Shown one piece after another: positions 42,849 through 50,283 of a stretch of 50,283 nucleotides of DNA. The position numbers and the translations under genes were made by a program. Origin of the DNA: JAQBXX01 sp947085325 (lineage in GTDB: Bacteria; Pseudomonadota; Gammaproteobacteria; SURF-13); the NCBI GenBank assembly GCA_947085325.1, contig CAMTVY010000014.1, forward strand, positions 1 through 50,283, in the 5' to 3' direction. Positions within the stretch are counted from its first letter, which is position 1, and each line of letters opens with the position of its first letter. Below the pieces are notes generated by a model. That model made no database searches. It was not told the origin of the DNA and was given only the letters and a program-made list of their open reading frames with translations.

Positions 42849-42850
42849 TC

Positions 42851-42997
42851 TTACTCATACGTCAGCAATTAAGGTTGCACTTTCCGACGCGTCCCCGCCC
42901 CCTATTGAGGGGGCGGGACAGGGTGGGGGTAGAGTTAACAGGGTTGTTCATCAGGAGACACCCGCCAGCGGTGTATTCTTACGGTGTGTCTCCTGAT
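42851..42997 (+). repeat. Dispersed two-hairpin repeat, copy 4
   Basis: The GC hairpin (arms 42894-42902 and 42909-42917) is followed by the linker and a 12-bp hairpin (arms 42950-42961 and 42986-42997, ATCAGGAGACAC type). The right arm ends only 4 bases before the miaB start codon, so the element forms the immediate 5' leader of miaB. Confidence 0.9.
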
Positions 42998-43001
42998 ACG
43001 C

Positions 43002-44378
43002 ATGACGCGCAAGCTGTACATCCATACTCACGGTTGTCAGATGAACGAGTACGATTCCGCCAGGATGGCGGACGTACTCGCGGCTGCACACGGTCTTGCG
43101 CTCACGTCGACGCCGGAAGAGGCGGACGTGCTGCTGCTGAATACCTGCTCCATTCGCGAGAAGGCGCAGGAAAAAGTGTTCTCGCACCTGGGTCGCTGGC
43201 GTGAGTGGAAGCTGGCGCGGCCTGATCTGGTGATTGGTGTCGGCGGTTGTGTGGCAAGTCAGGAAGGCGAGGGTATCCGTGCCCGCGCGCCTTATGTCGA
43301 TATGGTGTTTGGCCCGCAGACTCTGCACCGCTTGCCCGAGATGGTGGAAAGTGTGTGGCGCACGCGTACGCCAGTGGTTGATGTTTCATTTCCCGAAATA
43401 GAAAAATTCGACCGCTTGCCCGCGCCGCGCGCTAATGGCCCTGCCGCGCTGATATCCGTCATGGAGGGATGCAGCAAGTACTGTACGTTTTGCGTGGTGC
43501 CCTACACCCGGGGCGAAGAGATCAGCCGCCCGCTCGCCAGCGTGTTGCAGGAGATCGGTCTGCTCGCCGCGCAGGGTGTGCGCGAGGTGACGCTGCTGGG
43601 GCAAAATGTTAATGCCTATCGCGGTGCGATGGACGACGGTGACTGCGCCGACCTCGCATTACTCATTCACCATGTCGCTACGGTTGACGGTATCGAACGC
43701 ATTCGTTTCACTACTTCACACCCGGTGGAATTCTCCGACAGCCTGATCAATGCCTACGCCGAAGTGCCGAAACTGGCCGATCATCTGCATCTGCCGGTGC
43801 AGAGCGGCTCTGACCGCATCCTGGCATTGATGAAGCGTGGCCACACCGTGCTCGAATATAAATCGAAGCTGCGCAGGCTGCGTGCGCTGCGCCCCGGTAT
43901 CTGCATTTCATCGGACTTTATTGTGGGCTTTCCGGGCGAGACCGAAGACGATTTTGCTGCTACGCTGAAACTGATTGATGAAGTCGGCTTCGATCATTCC
44001 TACAGCTTTATCTACAGCCCGCGCCCCGGCACGCCTGCGGCGGGGTTGCCGGATCCGGTGCCGCTCGAAGTGAAGCAGCGCCGCCTTGCCGAGCTGCAGG
44101 CGCGCATCAGCGCGCAGGCTGCCGATATTGATCGCCGCATGCTGGGCAGCGTGCAACGTATTCTGGTAGAGCGCCCCGCGCGCAAGCATGCAAATCAATT
44201 TGCCGGGCACACTGAAAATAATCGCGTGGTGAATTTCTTCAGCGATGAAAATATCATCGGCCAGTTCGTCGATGTGCATATCACCGAGGTGCAGCCAAAT
44301 TCATTGCGCGGCGAGCTGGTGGCGGGGCACGCCCTGCCGGTGCAGCATGCGGCCGCGCCGCTGCGCGCACGGGCCTGA
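43002..44378 (+). CDS. miaB: tRNA-2-methylthio-N6-dimethylallyladenosine synthase MiaB
   Basis: 458 residues from ATG 43002 (MTRKLYIHTHGCQMN). Radical-SAM methylthiotransferase that modifies i6A37 of tRNAs reading U-starting codons. The N-terminal domain has Cys ligands in HGCQMN, NTCSIRE and GGCVA. The radical-SAM triad is CSKYCTFC (about residue 155). A C-terminal TRAM domain follows. It heads the miaB-phoH-ybeY-corC-lnt-leuS run. No ribosome-binding site is visible outside the repeat hairpin that ends 4 bases before the start. Confidence 0.96.
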   Translation: MTRKLYIHTHGCQMNEYDSARMADVLAAAHGLALTSTPEEADVLLLNTCSIREKAQEKVFSHLGRWREWKLARPDLVIGVGGCVASQEGEGIRARAPYVDMVFGPQTLHRLPEMVESVWRTRTPVVDVSFPEIEKFDRLPAPRANGPAALISVMEGCSKYCTFCVVPYTRGEEISRPLASVLQEIGLLAAQGVREVTLLGQNVNAYRGAMDDGDCADLALLIHHVATVDGIERIRFTTSHPVEFSDSLINAYAEVPKLADHLHLPVQSGSDRILALMKRGHTVLEYKSKLRRLRALRPGICISSDFIVGFPGETEDDFAATLKLIDEVGFDHSYSFIYSPRPGTPAAGLPDPVPLEVKQRRLAELQARISAQAADIDRRMLGSVQRILVERPARKHANQFAGHTENNRVVNFFSDENIIGQFVDVHITEVQPNSLRGELVAGHALPVQHAAAPLRARA

Positions 44379-44385
44379 TCACGTC

Positions 44386-45411
44386 GTGGCTAAACGTCTT
44401 GTACCGCACGTCGTCAAGGCCGAGCAGCCGCACCTGATCGATATCACGCTTGAGCCTGCCGACAACCAGCGCCTTGCCAGTCTGTGCGGCCAGTTTGATG
44501 AGCATCTGCGCCAGATGGAAAGCAGGCTCGGTGTGGAGATCAATAACCGCGGCAATGTGTTCCGTATCATTGGGGACACGGTTGCAGTGCAGGCGGCGGC
44601 CACCGTGCTGAAGGAGCTGTATGCCGAGACGCAGCGCGGAATGCTGACGCCGGAGCGTGTTCATCTGTTGCTGAATAGCGGTGAGATCGACGCGCTGTCG
44701 GCGGCGGCGGCGCACGCACCTGCCGCGCTTGCGGAAGTCAGCATCCGCACACGCCACGGCCTGATTCAGGGCCAGAATCCGAATCAGCGGCGTTATCTGC
44801 AACACATTCTGGCGCATGACATCAACTTCGGCATCGGCCCGGCGGGCACCGGCAAGACTTATCTCGCGGTAGCGTGCGCGGTCGAGGCGCTGGAGCGCGA
44901 GCACGTGCGACGGCTGGTGCTGGTGCGCCCGGCGGTCGTGGCCGGTGAGCGGCTGGGTTTTCTGCCGGGCGATCTGGCGCAGAAGATCGATCCTTATCTG
45001 CGTCCGCTCTACGATGCGCTCTATGAGATGCTCGGCTTTGAGCGCGTGGCGCGGCTTATCGAGCGCAATGTGATCGAGGTGGCGCCGCTCGCCTACATGC
45101 GCGGGCGCACGCTGAACGAGGCGTTCATCATTCTGGACGAAGCGCAAAATACCACGGTCGAACAGATGAAGATGTTTCTCACCCGCATCGGCTTCGGCTC
45201 CACCGTGGTGGTGACGGGTGATGTCACGCAGGTCGACCTGCCGCGTGAACGCAAGTCGGGGCTGCGTCACGCAGTCGAAGTATTGAAAGGTGTAGAAGGT
45301 ATCAGTTTCAGTTTCTTTCGCGCACAGGATGTGGTGCGTCATCCTCTGGTGCAGCGTATTGTCACGGCTTATGAAAACTACGAGCGCAATACAGACGCGC
45401 CGGAAAAATAG
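44386..45411 (+). CDS. ybeZ: PhoH-like ATPase (YbeZ)
   Basis: 341 residues from the GTG at 44386 (MAKRLVPHVVK), 7 bases past the miaB stop. The longer open frame to 44245 overlaps miaB and is unlikely. YbeZ has an N-terminal KH-like part and a PhoH ATPase domain with Walker A GPAGTGKTYLA and Walker B FIILDEAQNTT. It is the partner of YbeY in RNA metabolism. No clear ribosome-binding site was found. Confidence 0.92.
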   Translation: MAKRLVPHVVKAEQPHLIDITLEPADNQRLASLCGQFDEHLRQMESRLGVEINNRGNVFRIIGDTVAVQAAATVLKELYAETQRGMLTPERVHLLLNSGEIDALSAAAAHAPAALAEVSIRTRHGLIQGQNPNQRRYLQHILAHDINFGIGPAGTGKTYLAVACAVEALEREHVRRLVLVRPAVVAGERLGFLPGDLAQKIDPYLRPLYDALYEMLGFERVARLIERNVIEVAPLAYMRGRTLNEAFIILDEAQNTTVEQMKMFLTRIGFGSTVVVTGDVTQVDLPRERKSGLRHAVEVLKGVEGISFSFFRAQDVVRHPLVQRIVTAYENYERNTDAPEK

Positions 45412-45862
45412 CATCCATGTGCAATATGCGGTGCCGCGCTGCGGCCTGCCTCTTGTCAAAGACATCCGGCGCTGGGCGCTTGCCGCGCTTGATGGACGGC
45501 AGGGCCCGGCGGTGGAAGTGACGCTGCGCATCGTGGATGAAGCAGAGGGCGCGTTGCTCAACAGCACCTACCGCCACAAGCGCGGTGCGACCAACGTGCT
45601 ATCCTTCGCGCTGGGCGCACAGGCCGCCGGGGACTATCTGGGCGACATCGTGATCTGTGCGCCGGTGGTGGCGCGCGAGGCGCGCCTGCAAGGCAAGCCG
45701 GTACAGGCCCACTGGGCGCACATGGTGGTGCATGGTATCTTGCATCTGCTGGACTATGACCACCGCAATGCTGCCGAGGCCAGGGTCATGGAGCGGCTGG
45801 AGACGCGCCTGCTGGCGGGTGTGGGTTACCCCGATCCTTATCAGGCAGATAAAAACGCATGA
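45371..45862 (+). CDS. ybeY: Endoribonuclease YbeY
   Basis: 163 residues from ATG 45371, which overlaps phoH by 41 bases. A GTG at 45419 is an alternative start that would remove the overlap. YbeY is the metal-dependent endonuclease needed for 16S rRNA 3'-end maturation and ribosome quality control. The zinc motif VVHGILHLLDYDH with three His is present near residue 130. TNVLSFA is also conserved. The end overlaps corC by 4 bases (ATGA). Confidence 0.92.
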   Translation: MKTTSAIQTRRKNSIHVQYAVPRCGLPLVKDIRRWALAALDGRQGPAVEVTLRIVDEAEGALLNSTYRHKRGATNVLSFALGAQAAGDYLGDIVICAPVVAREARLQGKPVQAHWAHMVVHGILHLLDYDHRNAAEARVMERLETRLLAGVGYPDPYQADKNA

Positions 45863-46737
45863 ACGACGACGATATTTCCGAACCTCCCCAGCGATCCTGG
45901 CTTGACCGCCTGAGCAAGGTGCTGCTTGGCGAGCCGCGCGACCGCGAACAGCTGGTTGCGTTGTTACGCGATGCCGAGAGCCGCAGCCTGCTGGATGCCG
46001 ACGCGCTGGCCATGATCGAAGGCGTGCTGGCCGTGTCCGAGTTGCGGGTGCGCGACATCATGGTGCCGCGCTCGCAGATAGTGGTGGTGCCGCGCGACCA
46101 GCGGCCGGAGGAGTTTCTGCCGCTGGTGATCGAATCAGCCCACTCGCGCTTTCCTGTGATCGGTGAAAGCCGGGATGAAGTGACAGGCATATTGCTGGCC
46201 AAGGATCTGCTCGCCTATTTTGCCGAGGGCGGCAAGGATACATTTCAGCTTAACGATGTATTGCGACCGGCGGTGTTCATACCGGAAAGCATGCGTCTCA
46301 ATGTGTTGCTCAAGGAGTTCCGCAACAGCCGCAACCATATCGCCATGGTAGTCGATGAGTACGGCGGTGTAGCGGGGCTGGTGACCATTGAAGACGTGCT
46401 GGAGCAGATCGTGGGCGAGATTGAAGACGAGCACGACGTTGAAGACGAGACCTTCGTCGTCAAGCACAGTGATACCAGCTACACGGTGAAGGCGTTGATG
46501 CCGGTGGAGGACTTCAACCGCGAGTTCGGGGCTGAGTTCAACCAGGAGGAGTTTGACACCCTGGGCGGCGTGCTTACCCATCATCTCGGTCGCCTGCCCA
46601 AGCGCGGCGAAACCATCAGCCTTGGGCATATGCGCTTCAAGGTGCTGCGCGCCGACAGCCGGCGCCTGCATCTATTGCAGCTGATGTTGCGCGTGCCTGC
46701 AGAGGGCAACGCGCCCGCCGTTTCGCCGCAGGTGTGA
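45859..46737 (+). CDS. corC: CorC/HlyC-family CBS-domain protein
   Basis: 292 residues. It has a soluble N-terminal region, a pair of CBS domains (about residues 65-190) and a C-terminal CorC_HlyC domain. MVPRSQI, FPVIGE and MVVDEYGGVAGLVTIED are typical motifs. It is linked to Mg2+/Co2+ resistance, although the true role is debated. It is translationally coupled to both ybeY and lnt. Confidence 0.94.
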   Translation: MNDDDISEPPQRSWLDRLSKVLLGEPRDREQLVALLRDAESRSLLDADALAMIEGVLAVSELRVRDIMVPRSQIVVVPRDQRPEEFLPLVIESAHSRFPVIGESRDEVTGILLAKDLLAYFAEGGKDTFQLNDVLRPAVFIPESMRLNVLLKEFRNSRNHIAMVVDEYGGVAGLVTIEDVLEQIVGEIEDEHDVEDETFVVKHSDTSYTVKALMPVEDFNREFGAEFNQEEFDTLGGVLTHHLGRLPKRGETISLGHMRFKVLRADSRRLHLLQLMLRVPAEGNAPAVSPQV

Positions 46738-48254
46738 CGCAAGCCGGCGGCATGAGCTGGCGCGCGGATCTGCTCGCGCTGTTGGCGGGTGCGCTGTTCC
46801 CGCTGGCCTTCGCCCCCTTTCACTGGTTTCCGCTCTCTATAGTATCGCTGGCGCTGTTGTTCGGTGTGTGGCGGTGCACGCCGCCACGCCGGGCGGCCTG
46901 GCGCGGCTGGCTGTTTGGCGTGGGCCAGTTCGGCGTGGGCGTGTCGTGGGTGTATGTCGCAATTCATGACTTTGGGTATGCCAGCGCAGGGTTGGCAGGT
47001 TTCATGACGGCGATGTTTGTTGCACTGCTGGCGCTGTTTCCCGCGTTGCTCGGATATGCAGTGACACGCCTTTCCCCGGCGCCGGTGGGCGTGCAAGTCC
47101 TGCTGATTTTCCCGGCCGGCTGGACGCTGTTTGAATGGCTGCGCGGCTGGGTGCTCACCGGCTTTCCCTGGCTCAATGCCGGCTACAGTCAGATGGATGC
47201 ACCGCTCGCCGGGCTGGCGCCCATCGGCGGTGTGTACGGTGTGTCGTGGGCGGTGGCATTCTCTGCCGGGTTGCTGCTCATGCTGGTGCAGGAAGTGGGC
47301 AGGCCCAGGCGTCATGCGGCGGCGGCGCTGGTCACGCTCTGGCTGGTCGCGCTGGCGGCGGGGCGGGTGGCGTGGACCCAGGCCGACGGTGCGCCGCTAC
47401 GCGCCGCGCTGGTGCAGGGCAACATCCCGCAGGCGATCAAGTGGCAACCGGAGCAGGTGCAGCGTACGCTGGATCTCTATCTCGACCTCACGCGGCAGCA
47501 CTGGGGCAGTGACCTGATCGTGTGGCCGGAGGCCGCGCTGCCGGTGTTTTATGATCAGGTTGCGGACAATTATCTTGCCCGCCTGCAGGACGAGGCGCGC
47601 GCAAACCATACCGACATGCTGATCGGGATTTCGGTGCGGGAGCACGAGTCGCGCCGCTACTACAACAGCATGGTGAGTCTGGGCAGCAGCACAGGCTTTT
47701 ACCATAAACGTCATCTGGTGCCGTTTGGCGATTATGTGCCGCTTGAGGGGTGGTTACGCGGGCTGGTTCGTTTCTTCGATCTGCCCATGTCGGGCTACAG
47801 CCCCGGCCCGGCGCGGCAGCCGTTGCTGGAGGTTGCGGGCTACAAGGCCGGTGTATCGATCTGCTACGAGGATGTATTTGGCGAAGAGGTGATTCAGTCT
47901 CTGCCGCAGGCAGCGCTGCTGGTGAACGGCACCAACAATGCCTGGTACGGGGACTCATTCGCCCCGCATCAGGCGCTGCAGATGTCACGCATGCGCGCGC
48001 TGGAGTCCGGTCGGTACATGCTGCGCGCTACCACCAACGGCATCTCGGCGGTGATCGACGCCCGTGGCGAAGTTGTGGCACAGGCGGCGCAGTTCAGGGA
48101 AGACGTGGTGGTGGCGGCCTTCCAGCCGATGACCGGCGCCACGCCCTACGTGCGCTGGGGCAACTACCCGGTGGTGATCGCACTGCTGCTGGTGCTGGCG
48201 TGGCCCGCGCTGCGCGGCTGGCGCAGGCAACAAAACCCGGCCAATTCCGCGTAA
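46734..48254 (+). CDS. lnt: Apolipoprotein N-acyltransferase
   Basis: 506 residues, starting at a GTG (46734) that overlaps the corC stop. The internal ATG at 46752 (MSWRADLLAL) is a possible alternative. Lnt adds the third acyl chain to lipoproteins in the inner membrane. Several N-terminal membrane helices precede the nitrilase-like domain. The catalytic triad is visible: Glu in VWPEAALPVF, Lys in HKRHLVPFGDYVP and Cys in SICYEDVFGEE. leuS follows after 44 bases. Confidence 0.95.
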   Translation: MTQAGGMSWRADLLALLAGALFPLAFAPFHWFPLSIVSLALLFGVWRCTPPRRAAWRGWLFGVGQFGVGVSWVYVAIHDFGYASAGLAGFMTAMFVALLALFPALLGYAVTRLSPAPVGVQVLLIFPAGWTLFEWLRGWVLTGFPWLNAGYSQMDAPLAGLAPIGGVYGVSWAVAFSAGLLLMLVQEVGRPRRHAAAALVTLWLVALAAGRVAWTQADGAPLRAALVQGNIPQAIKWQPEQVQRTLDLYLDLTRQHWGSDLIVWPEAALPVFYDQVADNYLARLQDEARANHTDMLIGISVREHESRRYYNSMVSLGSSTGFYHKRHLVPFGDYVPLEGWLRGLVRFFDLPMSGYSPGPARQPLLEVAGYKAGVSICYEDVFGEEVIQSLPQAALLVNGTNNAWYGDSFAPHQALQMSRMRALESGRYMLRATTNGISAVIDARGEVVAQAAQFREDVVVAAFQPMTGATPYVRWGNYPVVIALLLVLAWPALRGWRRQQNPANSA

Positions 48255-48298
48255 AATAACCCCATCTTCTTTTAACAGCAGTACTGGATTCAAGCGCC

Positions 48299-50283
48299 AT
48301 GGACGAGCACTATCCGCCAAAAAAAATAGAATGCGAGGCCCAGCGCTATTGGGAGCAGCAGCAGGTATTCAAGGCGCAGGAAGACCCGGCGCGGGAAAAA
48401 TTTTACTGCCTGTCGATGTTTCCGTATCCGAGCGGACGCCTGCACATGGGTCATGTGCGCAATTACACCATCGGCGATGTGATCGCGCGTTATCAGCGCA
48501 TGCGCGGCAAGAACGTGCTGCAGCCGATCGGCTGGGATGCCTTCGGGCTGCCGGCAGAAAATGCCGCGATGCAGAACAAGGCCTCGCCGGCGAACTGGAC
48601 CTGGGACAACATCGCCTACATGCGCGGCCAGCTGAAAAGCCTGGGCTTCGCGTATGACTGGTCGCGCGAGCTCGCTACCTGTGACCCGCAATACTACCGC
48701 TGGGAGCAGTGGCTGTTCACGCGTTTGTTCAGCAAGGGCGTCATCTACAAAAAAAGCGGCATGGTGAACTGGGACCCGGTGGATCAGACCGTGCTCGCCA
48801 ACGAGCAGGTGATAGACGGGCGCGGCTGGCGCAGCGGCGCACTGGTCGAGAAGCGCGAGATACCGATGTACTACTTCAAGATCACCGCCTACGCCGACGA
48901 ACTGCTCGCCGGGCTTGATCAATTGCCGGACTGGCCGGAGCAGGTGAAGGCCATGCAGCGCAACTGGATCGGCAAGAGCCGCGGCATGGAGGTGCATTTT
49001 CCGTACGCACCCTCACCCCAGCCCTCTCCCGCAAGGGGAGAGGGGGCTGCTGAGGTGTTGAAGGTGTTTACCACACGCCCGGATACGCTGATGGGCGTCA
49101 CCTATGTCGCGGTCGCCGCCGAGCATGCGCTGGCCACACAGGCCGCAACGAACAATGCGGCATTGCACGCCTTTATAGAGGAATGCAAAAAGGGCGGCGT
49201 GACCGAGGCCGAGCTGGCCACGCAAGACAAGAAGGGCATGGCGACGGGCGAGTTCGTCACTCATCCGTTTACGGGCGAGAAACTTCCCGTGTGGGTGGCG
49301 AATTACGTGCTCATGGGCTACGGCGAGGGCGCGGTGATGGCGGTGCCGGCGCACGACCAGCGCGATTTTGAGTTTGCAATCCAATACAAGCTACCTGTCA
49401 AGGCGGTGATCCGCCCGGCGGACAGCGCGCTCGCCGAGCCGCTTGCGGCGGCGTACACCGAGTACGGCATCTTGTTCAACTCCGGCGAGTTCGATGGCCT
49501 CGATTTCGAGCAGGCCTTTAACAAGATGGAAGCCGTATTGAAGAGGAAAAAACTCGGCGAGTCGCGCATACAGTTCCGTCTGCGTGATTGGGGCATCTCG
49601 CGCCAGCGTTACTGGGGCTGCCCGATCCCGATCATCCATTGCGCCGCGTGCGGTGACGTGCCGGTGCCGGATCAGGACCTGCCCGTGAAGCTGCCGGAAG
49701 ACATCGTGCCGGACGGCAGCGGCAACCCGCTCGCCAGGCTGCCCGGGTTTTATAAAACGCCCTGCCCGCAGTGCGGCCAGCAGGCGCGGCGCGAAACCGA
49801 CACCATGGACACCTTTGTCGAATCGTCCTGGTATTACGCGCGCTTCTGCGCACCGGATGCCGCCACCGGCATGGTGGACGGGCGCGCCCGGCACTGGCTG
49901 CCGGTGGATCAATACATAGGCGGCATCGAGCACGCGATACTGCATCTGCTGTATGCGCGGTTTTTCCACAAGCTGATGCGCGATGAGGGTCTGGTGAGCG
50001 GTGACGAGCCGTTCACCCGGTTGCTCACCCAGGGCATGGTGCTGGCCGAGACGTTCTACCGCGTGCAGGCCAACGGCAAAAAGGACTATTTCTTTCCGCA
50101 TGAGGTGGTAGTTGATCGCGATGACAAAGGGCGCATGCTGGCCGCGATGCTTGAAAGCGACGGCCAGCCGGTAACGGTGGGCGGCATCGAAACCATGTCG
50201 AAGTCCAAGAACAACGGCGTTGACCCGCAGGCGCTGATCGACAAATACGGCGCCGATACCGCGCGCTTGTTCATGATGTTCGC
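48299..50283 (+). CDS. leuS: Leucyl-tRNA synthetase (cut by window end)
   Basis: The first 661 or so codons are present. The class I signature HMGH lies in LHMGHVRNYTIGDV (about residue 50). The editing domain carries TTRPDTLMGVTY, and the late motif reads TMSKSKNNG, with Thr in place of the usual first Lys of KMSKS. A palindromic repeat element is inserted in frame at codons 238-249, at the start of the editing domain (see separate entry). Otherwise it aligns with bacterial LeuRS without frame breaks. It charges tRNA-Leu. Confidence 0.97.
   Translation, partial: MDEHYPPKKIECEAQRYWEQQQVFKAQEDPAREKFYCLSMFPYPSGRLHMGHVRNYTIGDVIARYQRMRGKNVLQPIGWDAFGLPAENAAMQNKASPANWTWDNIAYMRGQLKSLGFAYDWSRELATCDPQYYRWEQWLFTRLFSKGVIYKKSGMVNWDPVDQTVLANEQVIDGRGWRSGALVEKREIPMYYFKITAYADELLAGLDQLPDWPEQVKAMQRNWIGKSRGMEVHFPYAPSPQPSPARGEGAAEVLKVFTTRPDTLMGVTYVAVAAEHALATQAATNNAALHAFIEECKKGGVTEAELATQDKKGMATGEFVTHPFTGEKLPVWVANYVLMGYGEGAVMAVPAHDQRDFEFAIQYKLPVKAVIRPADSALAEPLAAAYTEYGILFNSGEFDGLDFEQAFNKMEAVLKRKKLGESRIQFRLRDWGISRQRYWGCPIPIIHCAACGDVPVPDQDLPVKLPEDIVPDGSGNPLARLPGFYKTPCPQCGQQARRETDTMDTFVESSWYYARFCAPDAATGMVDGRARHWLPVDQYIGGIEHAILHLLYARFFHKLMRDEGLVSGDEPFTRLLTQGMVLAETFYRVQANGKKDYFFPHEVVVDRDDKGRMLAAMLESDGQPVTVGGIETMSKSKNNGVDPQALIDKYGADTARLFMMF
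49010..49045 (+). repeat. Palindromic repeat element inserted in frame in leuS
   Basis: A stem-loop with 9-bp arms (49022-49030 and 49036-49044) preceded by CCCTCACCCCAG. It is translated as PSPQPSPARGEG, a motif known from REP-like elements in proteobacterial genomes. E. coli LeuRS has about 12 fewer residues at this place. The reverse complement resembles the first hairpin plus linker of the four intergenic repeats. Confidence 0.85.

Noticed and set aside
36..42997. Reading the repeated elements as a CRISPR array.
   Set aside because: Copies are tens of kilobases apart in separate gaps with no regular spacing, spacers or cas genes.

Overview
The window looks like a chromosomal segment of a GC-rich gammaproteobacterium, probably from a chemolithotrophic lineage. 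This is inferred from gene order and gene content, not from a database match. Three blocks are classic gammaproteobacterial neighbourhoods: miaB-phoH-ybeY-corC-lnt-leuS, lgt-thyA-folA, and fmdB-DUF502-aspS. The lithotrophic flavour comes from hydrogenase-maturation genes (hypCABD), a cytochrome P460, a small cytochrome c and Fur-type iron uptake.

Layout. 1-680: a dispersed two-hairpin repeat, then a one-domain mazG. 768-3286 (minus): hypC-hypA-hypB-hypD with overlapping ends. 3428-5968 (plus): archease, rtcB and a phosphoribosyltransferase, an RNA-repair-type operon. 6174-8552 (minus): an orphan GspE/PilB-type ATPase with c-di-GMP-binding-like MshEN repeats. 9189-9417: a decayed second mazG copy against nadA. 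10619-13446 (minus): aspS, DUF502, fmdB. 13716-16403 (plus): an Atm1-type ABC exporter and an SDR. 16453-17585: divergent cytochrome P460 and a MarR regulator sharing a 35-bp palindromic operator. 17587-20168: apaH, a secreted 11-repeat beta-propeller and a DUF2892 protein. 20280-22820 (minus): folA, thyA, lgt and a broken two-component fossil. 22911-24974 (plus): a DUF255 thioredoxin-like protein. 24969-31712 (minus): PfkB kinase, gcvPB, tpx, gcvPA, gcvH and gcvT under a tandem glycine riboswitch, with a small plus-strand DUF2892 gene between gcvPB and tpx. 31819-36478: psiE, Fur-boxed ferric uptake genes, a TauE-type permease and cytochrome c. 36653-42848: uvrD, a PhyH-like dioxygenase, tRNA-Phe with a duplicated 3' end, an SDR, nudE, a hairpin array and amt. 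43002-end: miaB, phoH, ybeY, corC, lnt and leuS (cut by the window end).

I see no phage, CRISPR array or intact transposon. The unusual content is non-coding. A ~145-bp two-hairpin repeat occurs four times with compensatory stem changes. A related palindromic element sits in frame inside leuS. The glycine riboswitch has an extra hairpin between its aptamers. There is a probable shared operator, a hairpin array, and several recombination scars (the mazG remnant, the gutted sensor kinase, the tRNA 3'-end duplication).

Coordinates were read by eye. Starts were chosen from ribosome-binding sites, overlaps and family N-termini where these were visible.
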